64,000 bases of DNA from Achatina immaculata (taxonomy: Eukaryota > Mollusca > Gastropoda > Stylommatophora > Achatinidae). Shown here one piece after another: positions 52,696 through 63,627 of this stretch. The notes under the pieces were generated by a model. That model was given only the letters and a program-made list of their open reading frames with translations, was not told where the DNA came from and did not search any database. Every line of letters starts with the position of its first letter. Position 1 is the stretch's first letter. Where the stretch lies: positions 23,290,084-23,354,083 of the forward strand of contig CM019719.1 in the NCBI GenBank assembly GCA_009760885.1. Direction: 5' to 3'. A program made the translations under genes and the position numbers.

Positions 52696-54193
52696 TTGGT
52701 ATATCTAACGAATGATGAGGAAATTCTGGAAAGATGGATGAAATATTGCAGAGGAGTGTATGAAACAATCGACTGTGAAAGCAAAAATCAACAGTACGAA
52801 TTGATATTGAAGGAGAAAGAACCAGAACCGACGATTGAAGAAGTTTTATGGACAATAAAGAATCTGGAAAAAAATGGTAAATCACCAGGATGTGATGAGA
52901 TAACAGCTGAACTTATTAAAGCAGGAGAAAAGGAATGTGCAACAATCTATCATGCACTATGTAAAAAGATATGGCATTTAGGTATTTGGCCAAAAGAATG
53001 GAATAGAACTGTATTAATACCACTGCCAAAAAAGGGTAACCTGAAATTATGTACAAACTACAGAACCGTTGCATTGATTAGTCATGCCAGTACAATTCTA
53101 TTAAAAATCATAATTGGTAGACATCGTAAGAAAATAGAAGAAGAAGTCAATATGGTCCAAGCTGGTTTCAGGCAAGGAAGAGTATCAAGAGTTCATATAT
53201 TCAATATAAGGTTAATAATAGAGAAATGCAGAGAGTTTAATGTGAATTTATATTTATCTTTTGGGAGTGAAGACGCCCGATGAGGCAATTAGCCACCCAT
53301 AGCTGACCAAGACCCTGCCCCACCTCTCCGTGGTACCCCCAGTAACAGGCATAGCCTGACTAACGGGACAGGGATCGCCATAGTCCCCATGGTGGTGGAG
53401 TCTGCTAAAGACGCATTGGACACCTCCTGCTTTTTAGCTGTACTCCGGGACTGAAGAAGTAACCACCAAACACGCTCCCACGCCGATACGATGCTGTGCC
53501 TCAACATCTCTACAGCACCGGCTGCAAAGAACAACAGCTCGCAGTTACAAGGAGTCCGTACAAGTACAAGTACAATATTTATCTTTTTTGGATTAATCAA
53601 AGCCATTTGATTGTGTACAACACCAGAAACTTTGGGAAAAAAATGAAAAAAAAAAAAAAGGATTTCCAACACATTTTATACAATTAATATCACTTCTGTA
53701 TTTAGACCAACAAGCAGCAGTAAGAATAAATGATGAAACAACAACTTGGTTTGACATAAAACAAGGGGTCCGTCAGGGGTGCATATTGTCGCCTTACTTA
53801 TTTAACTTGTATACTGAAAATATAATGAGGAATGTTAGAGAAGATGTAGACAAAGAATATTACGATGCCATAACAATTGGAGGTTATGAAATACCAGAGA
53901 TTAGATATGCTGATGACACAGTAGTACTGTCCAAAAAAAGAAATTGAAAAACTAATTATGTCAGTCCGTAAGAACAGCAAAACCTCTATCTTAATGCGAA
54001 GAAAACTAAATTGATGACAACTGACAAAACAAATAAGGCAGCTGAAATATGTATCAATGAGGAAAAACAGGAAGAAGTGGAGAGTTTTGAATATCTTGGA
54101 TCACTGCTAACTAATAATGGAGACACAATGAGGGAAATTAAAAGGAGAACATCTATCGCTCTTCAGAAAGTAAAGCAACTCAAGAAACTGTGA
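52696..54193 (+). pseudogene. C-family reverse transcriptase, broken
   Basis: First part (52696-53262): LTNDEEILERWMKYC, KNLEKNGKSPGCDEITAELI, WNRTVLIPLPKKGNLKLCTN, AGFRQGRVS and NVNLYLSF. After the R313 insertion, a D/SKAFD-like catalytic region resumes (INQSHLIVYN frame, shifted). Then come [20 protein letters not shown] and IRYADDTVVLSK (53760-53940), a shift in an A run near 53935, and ESFEYLGSLLTNNGDTMREI (to 54193). All RT landmarks are present but not in one frame. Confidence 0.88.
53263..53575 (-). mobile_element. R313 repeat, complete copy with target-site duplication
   Basis: 313 bp between exact 12-bp repeats TATTTATCTTTT at 53251-53262 and 53576-53587, inside the C-family RT gene. 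This sets the limits of R313. Its minus-strand end contains GTCAGCTATGGGTGGCTAAT, the core of the 22/33/34-bp minisatellites. No coding capacity and no clear RNA polymerase III boxes. Confidence 0.9.
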
Positions 54194-54408
54194 AGAGGAA
54201 CAGACAGAACTACAAAAAAAAAATAAGATTTTAAAGGGCAAGCATCTTTCCCATCGCAACAGATGCCTGTGAGAACTGGACACTTAACAAAACAGCTGAG
54301 AAACATATAAATGCCTTTGAATGTAAATGCTATGTAAATGCTTCAAATATCATGGACACAAAAAACCCTAAATATATCCATAATTACAAGAACTTAATAT
54401 TGAAGAAG

Positions 54409-54736
54409 ATGGTGTTTGAAGAAGATGGTATTTTGGCAGAAATGCAAATGAAGCCACTGACAACAATTATTGAGGAAAGACGCTGGCGATGGTTGGGACA
54501 TGTGCTCCGAATGACTGACAACTCACTACCAAAAATAGCACTAAGATGGACACCACAGGGGAGCAGAAGTAAGGGTAGACCAAAAGAGACATGGAGAAGA
54601 ACAACAGAAAGGATGTTGAGCAATAGAGGGCTCACCTGGGCAAGAGCAGATAAAAAGGCGAAAGACAGGCATTTGTGGAAAACCCTTGCGGAAGCCCCAT
54701 GTGCCCTGGGCACTTAAGGTTCAGAGAGAGAGAGAG
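54409..54736 (+). mobile_element. D-family LINE 3' fragment inside the C LINE
   Basis: 328 bp between exact 13-bp repeats AATATTGAAGAAG at 54396-54408 and 54737-54749. It encodes RRWRWLGHVLRMTDNSLPKI, GRPKETWRRTTERMLSNRGL and DRHLWKTLAEAPCALGT, then a stop, GTTC and an (AG)n tail. Removing it restores the C-family reading LQELNIEEGWLVKRI. Confidence 0.95.
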
Positions 54737-55012
54737 AATATTGAAGAAGGCTGGCTAGTAAAGAGGATTAAAAAGAGAAAACTTAAATATTTTGGACACA
54801 TTAAACGTCCTGAGAATTTAGAGAAGACAGTCTTGGAGGGATATATAATGAGAAAAAGAAAGAGAGGAAGACTAAGGCGAAGAAGGCTGCAAGACAACGT
54901 TGATGATCTGCGAATGGATGCATCAGTAACAGAGCATCTTGCTTACAACCGAGAGATCTACAGGAGAGCTGTTAGGGAGGGAAGGGACATGCAAATAACT
55001 GACTGAATGATG
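54737..55012 (+). pseudogene. C-family LINE C-terminus after the D insertion
   Basis: IEEGWLVKRIKKRKLKYFGH, KRPENLEKTVLEGYIMRKRK and RRRRLQDNVDDLRMDASVTE, ending RDMQITD. Continues the protein interrupted at 54396 and matches 61692-62280. Confidence 0.85.
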
Positions 55013-55079
55013 ATTGTAGATTTTTAAATGGATTTTTCCTGTCTACATTTGTTTTTCTTAAATATTCCTTGTTTATAAT

Positions 55080-55375
55080 GTTTGCTATCTATGGTATTCT
55101 TAACTTTCCTCTATAAAACGATATCTTTCTTGCCTCTAGCGATATCTATAATGATTTGTTGATTGTTCATGGCTTACTTCTTGTAGCATTTTATAACACT
55201 TTTTTATGTTAAGTGATAGATATGCATTGTTTCTCATTTGTTGAAAAGCTGTTTTGACTTGGCATATTCTATTATTGATTTTAGACGTGCATGTCCCATC
55301 TGATGTTACTCACTTGCCCAGATTTTTAAACATATACACTTGCCTCAAGGTTGTTCCTTGTACTTTAACATTGGT
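55080..55375 (-). pseudogene. G-like LINE RT fragment, decayed
   Basis: Minus strand reads VQGTTLRQVYMFKNLGK, a stop, VTSDGTCTSKINNRICQVKT and AFQQMRNNAYLSLNIKK, parallel to [39 protein letters not shown] of the G family. Many changes show an old copy. A 35-bp array follows at its upstream edge. Confidence 0.7.
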
Positions 55376-55380
55376 AATTT

Positions 55381-55560
55381 AAGTGGGTTCTTCTGTCATG
55401 ATTCTGTCATGATTCGGTCACAAGTGGGTTCTTCTGTCGTGATTTGGTCACTGTTTAAGTGGGTTCTTCTGTCATGATTTGGTCACTGTTTAAGTGGGTT
55501 CTTCTGTCATGATTTGGTCACTGTTTAAGTGGGTTCTTCTGTCATGATTTGGTCACTGTT
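55381..55560. repeat. 35-bp minisatellite at the LINE fragment edge
   Basis: Four to five units of AAGTGGGTTCTTCTGTCATG then ATTTGGTCACTGTTT. Read on the minus strand, ATCATGACAGAAGAACCC gives IMTEEP, where the G-family protein has [11 protein letters not shown], so the unit appears to come from the LINE coding region. Confidence 0.9.
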
Positions 55561-57974
55561 TCTGTTTTCTTGCTATTTAACTCTTTCAGTCCAGAAACAG
55601 CACTGCATTCCACTGCATTATTTTATGTTCTTGCTTTTTGGCAGTTTTCTTCCGTTGTATTTTTTGGCCAGTAGCTCTACTCTCATATCTCCTGGCTCCA
55701 CAAGACGAACTGAGAGGACCTCCAGTAGCATTGGGTGGACCCTTTCGAGACAGGGGCCCGGCACTGCATCTGCCTGGTTAGTCTTCACAGGGCGAGCACC
55801 ATGTTTGAAAACTGCAGATAGAGACATTTCATTAGCGATAATGCGTGTTACCCTGATTTTTTAGATGTCCCTTTTGGCTGGGTACCTCCGACTTCAGCAC
55901 CTTTCCTTGCTAGGGCAGACTGTGGTCTTGCTCGGACTGCCATGAAGACAGTGGTGCAGGCTGGCCTGGCCAAAACGTTGTTTTCCAGCCTCTGATGGCT
56001 GTACTTAAGGCCCTTCTCCATGTCAAACGGTTTTCAGACAGTTCCACAAAGACACTCCAACTTTGGGATGAGGAATTTGATGAGTGCTTCAACGATATCA
56101 GTTCCCCGCAACCTATAGTCTACTGGCTCTATTTTGTTTACATCATTCTGATAGCCATTGTTGTAAAGACCTATAGCTTGTCACGTCTTGGATTCATTGG
56201 TTTCACTCCAGATTTTCCTCATCCCCGCAGACAATCTCCATGTCCTCATCCGTCCACCAACCTGACATTACATTTTACAAAAATAACAGTTACAATTAGT
56301 GTTGATTGCTACAAGTTTCTGGGCTACAGAAGTAGGTCAGAGTTCGTAAGCAAACATATCTATGAACCCTGTCTCACAAACACTATGTTAAGATAAGTGT
56401 GTTCTTAACACAGCTGTTCCCAGGGGGTTTATAAACTTGAGAATGAAGAAAATAAGAATGGAAATATCTTATGTGACCATAATCTTGTTTTATCCGGCCC
56501 ATAGATTACGACAGATTACATAAGCATGGAAGTGGTATATGTCACCTTGTTACTGGTTTCTTGGAAAATGTGTTAAATAAGATTGGAAGTACCCTATGTG
56601 ATTATGCTTTTGGTTTTCGTATAGGAAACTGTCAGAGATACTCATTATCTGCTGTTGCCGTTCCTGTCCTCTCCCTCTTCTCTTTCTATTTTTGTTTGTT
56701 TGTTTGTTAAACTGATCCAAACGCCACTGCTCATCTCTGTTCCAGTAGCACTAGTCATACTGCATTTTTTCATCAACTTTTTCTTTCTTAGAGCAAGAGG
56801 TCCTCCACTCGCTTTACAATCATTACCAACGGAAAGTTGATCACTGAACATAGAATGTTTATTATACTGTATGTACAATAAATCTTCCAGAATAATCGAT
56901 TGTCAAAGTTGTTTTTAATCACAATTTTTTTAAACCTTCCATAATTGTTTGCATAACTCATTAACAGCAATGGCAAGTGATTACCCATTTGATTTGTACA
57001 CTGTTTCATGTTTAAAGAATCTGGCAAGAAAGAGTGTAAACCACTTCTATGGCAAGCATTTGATGCTGAAAGTTTATAAGAAAACAAGGGAGTACTTTGT
57101 AACGAAAGTCAACTGTGAAATTTGCGTTAAAATAGAGCCTTATTATCGATAGTTTTTTTAAATTATAGCAGCGATGAATAATGATGTAATATCGGATAAA
57201 CACAAAGGGCGATATTTCGTGCTATTTTTAAACCACCGGAAAACACTTTTTTTTTTCTAATCTAAAAATAACATTTCCAGCAACGGAGATTCCCGAACTG
57301 ACAGCGTGTAAATACAAAAACGCTCGGATAAGCTGAGACACCTTCAGAAAGTTCTAGAGCTTATTCGTGGGGAACTACTTGTGATATATGAATTGTGCGT
57401 TCCCTATACTTAAACTCTTTTTTTTTCTTACCTTGTAGCTAGACACGGCTTTATTTTTATTTGAAGGAGGGGGTGAGTCAAACAAGGAGTAAACAAAATG
57501 GTCCAGGGTTTAGCGGGAAAGAAAGTTATTCAAGTTGTTAATAATTAAGAGCAACAATATTCACTGCCGAAGTTTTATTTATTTCTCTTTCTTTCTTTCT
57601 TTTTAAAAACCATTGCAGCTTCTGGAAGAGTTTTCTGCTGTCTTTATAATCGAAGCATGCGAACAAAAACGTGAAATAATATCGAGTGTTAACGCTAATT
57701 CTATAGGACATAAAACGAGAAACAGTATCAGGTAAGTGTTAAGGTTAATTCTGTAATCAACTAAAAAAAGGAATAATATCAAGTGAACTTTATGTTAATT
57801 CTATAAACACATAAAATAAGAAACAGAATAAAGTAAATGTTACTCTTAGCTCTAAAAAACACTTAAAACATTAAACAATTTAAAATGAGAGTTACTGTTT
57901 ATTCTATGGTTTGTTTGTTTGTTTTTAATCTTGGCAAAATACAGAAATACAAGTTTTGTAGTTCTTTTATGTTT
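55561..57974. other. 2.4-kb stretch without recognised genes
   Basis: Several short frames (for example minus 56092-55910 with LTWRRALSTAIRGWKTTFW, plus 56949-57152) have no motif I can assign. A (TTTC)n lies near 57584-57602. A diverged transposon or host exons remain possible. Confidence 0.4.
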
Positions 57975-58470
57975 ACAGGTCACTGCTATGACATGTTATA
58001 GGGATAGAACAGACACTAAGTACAAGTCACTGCTATAACATGTTACAGGGAGAGGACAGACACTAAGTACAAGTCACTGCTATAACATGTTACAGAGAAA
58101 GGACAGGCACTAAGTACAAGTCACTGCTATAACATGTTATGGGGAGAGGACAGACATTAAGTACAGGTAACTTCTATAACATGTTACAGGGAGAGGACAG
58201 ACACTAAGTACAGGTAACTTCTATAACATGTTACAGAAAGAGGACAGGCACTAAGTACAAGTCACTGCTATAACACGTTACGGGGAGAGGACAGACACTA
58301 AGTACAAGTCACTGCTATAACATGTTACAGAGAGAGGACAGACACTAAATACAAATCACTGCTATAACATGTTACAGGGAGAGGACAGACACTAAGTGCA
58401 GGTCACTTCTATAACATGTTACGGGGAGAGGACAGACACTAAGTGCAGGTCACTGTTATAACATGTTACA
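57975..58470. repeat. 47-bp minisatellite
   Basis: About ten units of AAGTCACTGCTATAACATGT, TACAGGGAGAGGACAGACAC, TAAGTAC, with a variant GGTAACTTC subset. Confidence 0.93.
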
Positions 58471-59899
58471 AGATAAGTAGATGTGCTTACCATCACTTTA
58501 AAAATATAAACAAAAACTATTTGTAAACTAATCATAAATTATGAATCACAACATAATATCAAACTGTAACATACTTTTCAGTGACACACGCACAAATGTA
58601 CATACACGCAAACAGACCCATGTGCATACACTTCACTCAGTTAGTGATGATGCAGCATTTGCTTATTCCTCCTCTTGTTTGTAACAACATTATAGTGGAT
58701 GTAGAACAGCAAATGTTTATGAATTAATCACAAAACCGATCACAGCACATTAATTAAACGGTAGTTTCGTAAATCGGTCGGGTCTAAGTCGGCACATGAA
58801 TGTATTATTATTTTTTAAATCGAATCAAAACCTTTGGACTATATGACAGTGTATTTTGAAACAAAAGTTGAAGGCGTCCCGTATGTTTCATTTCAGATTT
58901 TGTTGTGAAATATTTGTGTGATTAAAGCAAACTGTGAGCCTAAGTTGGAATCTCTGAACAGTCGAGGCAAATGGACTCCAGATCCCAGGCTAACCAGCCT
59001 CAGAGAAACAGACAAAATGGGCAGGTCTGTAAACGTTACTGTCTGTCACGAATAATGAACATTTGAAGAAAACGTGACTGCTGCGTACATTATCGGGACA
59101 AGACTTTTAATTTTAACAAATTGAGAATTCACTTATTTATTTATGAAATATCAGAGTGTTCAAAAAAAAGCACACACACACACACAATTATAACAATCAA
59201 ATGTAGCGCTATCATGCTACCGTAGTCATATTGTACAGATTCTTTTGGTACTTAATCTTTCCTCTTAGAACTGTTGTTGTTGTTGTTGTTTTTTTGTTTT
59301 TTTTGCCAGTGCAATTTTTTTTTTGCCCCTTGCTCTCTATCTTGCATATTCCATTGACCATCGACTTTAACGTTTTTCTGTTACTGTCTTCTCATAACAT
59401 TCCTTAAAAATATTTGTAGATTCTTGCAGAATTAATTCTCATGGTTTAGAATGTTTTACACCTTCCTTGAGAGTTGAGAATTTGTTTCTATAGGGAAATG
59501 TACATTCTATGGGATATGTACATTAGTATATTTTTTTTAATTTTTATTTTTCTTTCAAGCACACATATTTGCTTCTTTTTCTCATTTCTTGCCAATCTTT
59601 CACGTGCCAATATATCTAAAGCCATTCTTGCGCAGTTCCTACTCTTGATTTCATTTGTGCAATTTCCACCAACTGTTGCTGAACTGTTGCATTTAATTGA
59701 TAAAAAAATGCAGAAAAAAATTTTTTCTATGCAGGATAAGAGAGTTCATGGTGGAAAATATATATTCTAGAATAAAGACATAGTTCTATGTCAGTCTAGA
59801 ATAAGGCAGGTATCATCCAGGTATATAAACAATATACAGAGCTACTCAAAATTCGAAGCAGAAACAAAAAAAGAATGAACAGCAAAGATTTACAAAGTG
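58471..59899. other. 1.4-kb stretch without recognised genes
   Basis: AT-rich with (CA)n at about 59170-59186 and a TTG/T-rich tract near 59272-59330. No gene recognised. Confidence 0.5.
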
Positions 59900-61134
59900 T
59901 GAGTATGAGAATAATTATGAGAAGAACAAGGAAAAAGATAAAAATGGAAATAGCAGATGAACAGTTTGGATTTGTTGAAGGAAAGGGAACACACAATGCC
60001 ATTTATGCTTTACGAACACTAACAGAAAGAGCTTTAGAAGTACAGAAAGATCTCTACTTATGCTTCATTGATTACACCAAGGCATTTGACAAGGTGAAAC
60101 ATAGTGAAATTATTAAAATGCTTGAAGACATCAATATAGACGGCAAAGACTTGAGGATTGTAAAACATCTATACTGGCAGCAAGAAGCAGCAGTTCGAGT
60201 TGAAAATGGAATTGGAAAATACCAACCTATAAAACAAGGGGTGCGACAAGGATGTGTACTATCTCCAGACCTTTTTTCTCTGTACAGCGAGAATATTCTA
60301 AGAACAATCATCACAGAACCAGGCATAAAAATTGGAGGATACAATATTAACAACCTTCGGTATGCTGACGACACAGTACTGATAGCGGAGAACCAACAAG
60401 ACCTGCAAAATCTCTTGGATAAAGTCGCCAAAGAAAGTGAACAGAAAGGCCTTACTTTGAACATCAAAAAGACAGAGACTATGGTTATATCTAAGAAACA
60501 GAATCCACCAGCATGCAGTATTCAACTAAACGGAACTATTCTAAAGCAGGTGCAGAAATTCAAATACCTTGGAGCAGTAATAACTTCAGATGGGAAATGC
60601 AGAACAGAAATTAGGAACAGAATAGGCCAAGCAAAGACTGCATTTCAGAGAATGAGAAACATATTAGCTAACACATCCTTATCAATGAATGTTAGAAAAC
60701 GAGTCCTAAAATGCTATATTGAACCTATCTTGTTATATGGAAGTGAATCATGGACAATAGGCAAGTCTGCACAAAAATCATTGGAAGCAGCAGAAATGTG
60801 GTTTATTAGAAGAATGTTGCGAATCCCCTGGACAGCAAAAATAACTAATGAAGAATGTATGAGAAGAGCTGGAGAGACAAAAAACCTTGTCAGAAAGATA
60901 AGAGAGAGACAATGTACTTTCATAGGACATGCAATGAGAAGAGGGGGCATTGAAAATATTATAACAACAGGAAAAATAGAAGGAAGAAGATCAAGAAGAA
61001 GACCAAGAGAAATGATACTGGACAGTCTGACGGGATGGTGTGAGAGGAGATCACCAACTGAACTGATGGCCTGCATGAAGGATCGGGTACTCTGGAGAAG
61101 CATAATAGCCAACGCCAGTCGGCACAGCACCTGA
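59875..61134 (+). CDS. G-family reverse transcriptase, uninterrupted C-terminal 419 residues
   Basis: Open frame whose ATG lies 33 bp outside the element, in flanking DNA, so the first ~11 residues are accidental. Motifs: [16 protein letters not shown] (29-44), [12 protein letters not shown] (63-74, catalytic Asp66), [11 protein letters not shown] (121-131), YADD (163-166, catalytic pair), [12 protein letters not shown] (192-203), [13 protein letters not shown] thumb region, then the C-terminal [19 protein letters not shown] and basic [14 protein letters not shown]. The endonuclease and RT fingers are missing, so it cannot act alone. With no stop or shift, it is probably the youngest copy here. 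Confidence 0.93.
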   Translation: MNSKDLQSVSMRIIMRRTRKKIKMEIADEQFGFVEGKGTHNAIYALRTLTERALEVQKDLYLCFIDYTKAFDKVKHSEIIKMLEDINIDGKDLRIVKHLYWQQEAAVRVENGIGKYQPIKQGVRQGCVLSPDLFSLYSENILRTIITEPGIKIGGYNINNLRYADDTVLIAENQQDLQNLLDKVAKESEQKGLTLNIKKTETMVISKKQNPPACSIQLNGTILKQVQKFKYLGAVITSDGKCRTEIRNRIGQAKTAFQRMRNILANTSLSMNVRKRVLKCYIEPILLYGSESWTIGKSAQKSLEAAEMWFIRRMLRIPWTAKITNEECMRRAGETKNLVRKIRERQCTFIGHAMRRGGIENIITTGKIEGRRSRRRPREMILDSLTGWCERRSPTELMACMKDRVLWRSIIANASRHST

Positions 61135-61149
61135 TGATGATGATGATGA
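59908..61149 (+). mobile_element. G-family RTE-like LINE, best-preserved copy
   Basis: 5'-truncated at AGAATAATTATGAG and ending GGCACAGCACCTGATGATGA then (TGA)n. TGAGTATG at 59900-59907 and 61150-61157 is a likely 8-bp target-site duplication. A 32-bp minisatellite begins just after it. Confidence 0.93.
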
Positions 61150-61157
61150 TGAGTATG

Positions 61158-61640
61158 TTTAATGTAGTCTGCTTATGTAAAAGTAGGCCTTAAATGTAAT
61201 CTAATTATGTAAATGTAGGCCTTAAATGTAGTCTAATTATGTAAATGTAGGCCTTAAATGTAGTCTAATTATGTAAATGTATATCTTAAATGTAATCTAA
61301 TTATGTAAATGTGGGCCTTAAATGTAATCTGATTATGTAAATGTAGGCCTTAAATGTAGTCTAATTATGTAAATGTATATCTTAAATGTAATCTAATTAT
61401 GTAAATGTAGACCTTAAATGTAGTCTAATTATGTAAATGTATATCTTAAATGTAATCGAATTATGTAAATGTGGGCCTTAAATGTAATCTGATTATGTAA
61501 ATGTAGGCCGTAAATGTAATCTAATTATGTAAATGTAAGCCGTAAATGTAATCTAATTATGTAAATGTAGGCCTTAAATGTAATCTAATTATGTAAATGT
61601 AGGCCTTAAATGTAATCTGATTATGTAAATGTAGACCAAT
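61158..61640. repeat. 32-bp minisatellite between two LINEs
   Basis: About 15 units of AGGCCTTAAATGTAGTCTAA then TTATGTAAATGT, with ATATCTTAAATG variants. It lies between the G tail (61149) and the C insertion (61692). Confidence 0.94.
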
Positions 61641-61691
61641 TATTTTAAAATATTATGGTTTTATAAACAATTTCATTTCAGTACCAATTCA

Positions 61692-62280
61692 GAGTTTTGA
61701 ATATCTTGGATCGCTACTAACTAATAATGGAGATACAATGAGGGAAATTAAAAGGAGGACATCTATCGCTGTTCAGAAAGTAAAACAAATAAAGAATCTG
61801 TGGAGAGGAGCAGACAGAACCACAAAAATAAGATTTTTAAGGGCATGCATCTTTCCCATAGCAACATATGCCTGTGAGACCTGGACACTTAACAAAACAG
61901 CTGAGAAACACATAAATGCCTTTGAATGTAAATGCTACAGAAGAGTTCTCCAAATATCGTGGACACAAAAAAGAACAAATATATCTATACTACAAGAGCT
62001 TAATATTGAAGAAGGCTGGCTAGTGAAGAGGATTAAAGAGAGAAAACTGAAATATTTTGGACACATTAAACGTCATGATAATTTAGAGAAGACCGTATTA
62101 GAAGGATACATAATGGTGAAAAGAAAAAGAGGAAGACCAAGACGAAGATGGCTGCAAGACATCGTTGACGATCTGGAAATGGATGCAACAGCAGCAGGCC
62201 ATCTTGCTCACAACCGAGAGGCCTACAGGAGTGCTGTTTGGGAGGCAAAGTTCCGCAAGGGACATGCAAATGAATGAATG
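61692..62280 (+). mobile_element. C-family RTE-like LINE, 5'-truncated, intact end
   Basis: 589 bp between 9-bp repeats ACCAATTCA at 61683-61691 and 62281-62289. It ends GGACATGCAAATGAATGAATG, an (AATG)n tail. Confidence 0.9.
61738..62277 (+). CDS. C-family LINE protein, C-terminal part
   Basis: Open 179-codon frame (upstream in-frame codons from 61692 give SFEYLGSLLTNNGDT). Contains REIKRRTSIAVQKVKQ, FPIATYACETWTLNKTAEKH, ECKCYRRVLQISWTQKRTN, EEGWLVKRIKERKLKYFGHI and RGRPRRRWLQDIVDDLEMDA, ending FRKGHANE. This is the thumb and C-terminal basic region of an RTE-like protein. It lacks RT catalytic residues. No stop or shift, so relatively young. Confidence 0.88.
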   Translation: MREIKRRTSIAVQKVKQIKNLWRGADRTTKIRFLRACIFPIATYACETWTLNKTAEKHINAFECKCYRRVLQISWTQKRTNISILQELNIEEGWLVKRIKERKLKYFGHIKRHDNLEKTVLEGYIMVKRKRGRPRRRWLQDIVDDLEMDATAAGHLAHNREAYRSAVWEAKFRKGHANE

Positions 62281-62289
62281 ACCAATTCA

Positions 62290-62671
62290 TTCTATTCAGT
62301 GATATTGTGAAAAATAATAATGGCAATAAAGAAGATATTTTTGGTTTTTTAACAGATAATTATATCAAACTGATATTGTCAAAATTAAGTACAAATCAGT
62401 GATGTGAAACTAAGGGACAGAACTGGTAGATGTTTGTTGAAGTTTGTTGTGGGTTTCTTATTGTATTGTTGGATTATTTATAGTTATCTCTCTTACCAAG
62501 CTCTCTTGCATGAGGAAATTGTATGTTGGTCCAGTTTTTGACATAGTAAACATCTTTATGTTTAATATATACTAGCTCATGAAGATGCACAATGTCTATT
62601 TTATAAAATACATTATAAAATTTCCTTGCCTTTAATGTGTCGTTTCTTGATCTCCAAATGCAAAAACATAG
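62290..62671. other. Stretch without recognised features
   Basis: AT-rich, nothing recognised. Confidence 0.45.
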
Positions 62672-62725
62672 CGTTGGCTATTATGCTTCTCCAGAGTACA
62701 CGATCCTTCATGCAGGCCATCAATG
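62672..62725 (-). pseudogene. Tiny G-family LINE fragment
   Basis: GCGTTGGCTATTATGCTTCT then CCAGAGTACACGATCCTTCA and TGCAGGCCATCA are identical to the C-terminal coding end of G (minus strand [17 protein letters not shown]). Both ends are sharply cut. Confidence 0.85.
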
Positions 62726-63514
62726 CATGCTGACTGTTTTAAGAGTTGTTGTATTTGAAATATGATGTCTGTCTGGTATTTTATATTTTGTTAATATACA
62801 AAGGAAAAGTTTGTAGAATCCTGTGTGTTGTTGGCTGTACCAAACATGTGGACAACATTCTGCCAGATGTCATCTGTACACATCTTAAGTGTGAGAATTA
62901 ATTACATAGTTTATGAGGTGAAGTAACCAAGATGTAAACGTTCGAGGGAAAACTTTCCCTTACATTAGCAGGGCACAAAAGAAGTGTTGTTTTTAGCGTG
63001 AGCTTCATTCATGCAAGAAGAAGAAGAAGTCACAGTAGGAACAGCCCCAGAACTGGCAGTAGATGCAGCAAGAACAAACAGCAGCAGCAGCAGCAACAAA
63101 CGGTAGCAGGATTAGCAGCAGATGCAGCAAGAACAACAAAAACAGCTGCAACAAGAATATCATAGTACCAACAGTAATGTCAGAAACGGCAGCAATAATG
63201 TCAGTAGCAGCAGAACCAATTTTTAAAAAAAAAGAAAAAAAAAAAGGAAATAACAAAAAGAAAAAAAATAATAACAGTTGCAGAACCAAAAACAACAGAA
63301 GCAGTAATAGCAAAGACAGCATGAACAATGACAGTAGAAACAGCAACAACAGTAGCAGCAAGAATTACACTATTGGCAACCTCAACAAAAAAAAAGAGAC
63401 CTGATACTAAATGTAAACAAAGACAAATCTTGAGATGTGCTGCATTAGTAAATAACCTGTCAGTACATATTACACACAACAAAAGCCTGTTTCAAATACA
63501 CACAAAAATTACAG
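62726..63514. other. Non-coding stretch with AGC/AAC/A-rich low complexity
   Basis: 63010-63390 is made of GCAGCA, AACAGC, AAGAAG and A runs. It gives Ser/Asn-rich plus and Leu/Phe-rich minus frames of 110-118 codons that are composition artefacts. Confidence 0.6.
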
Positions 63515-63627
63515 CAGAGGTTCTCAGCTCTTTATTAACACATCCCTAAACAAACAGTGGTATATGACCCTACCCTAGACCCCAGAAAACATTAATTTAT
63601 TTCACAACTTGGGGTTGGAAACCACTG
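63515..63627. mobile_element. Possible short hAT-like non-autonomous element
   Basis: Left CAGAGGTTCTCAGCTC and reversed right CAGTGGTTTCCAACCCC resemble hAT ends of the CAGTGGTTCTCAAACC type. Internal GGTATATGACCCTACCCTAG is typical of such short elements. The 8-bp flanks do not match well (AATTACAG and CAGGACAG). Confidence 0.4.

Larger units (their letters stand above)
52696..55012 (+). mobile_element. C-family RTE-like LINE carrying two insertions
   Basis: About 1.65 kb of element sequence after removing an R313 (53263-53575) and a D LINE fragment (54409-54736), each with its own target-site duplication. It runs from before the RT fingers to the C-terminus, with later parts matching 61692-62280. 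No endonuclease is visible upstream. Confidence 0.9.

Noticed and set aside
60072..60525. Antisense frames of 131 and 75 codons inside the G LINE
   Set aside because: They are reverse-strand shadows of the RT gene and recur in every G copy.
63005..63404. Leu/Phe-rich and Ser/Asn-rich frames of 113-118 codons
   Set aside because: Composition artefacts of AGC/AAC/A-rich low-complexity DNA.
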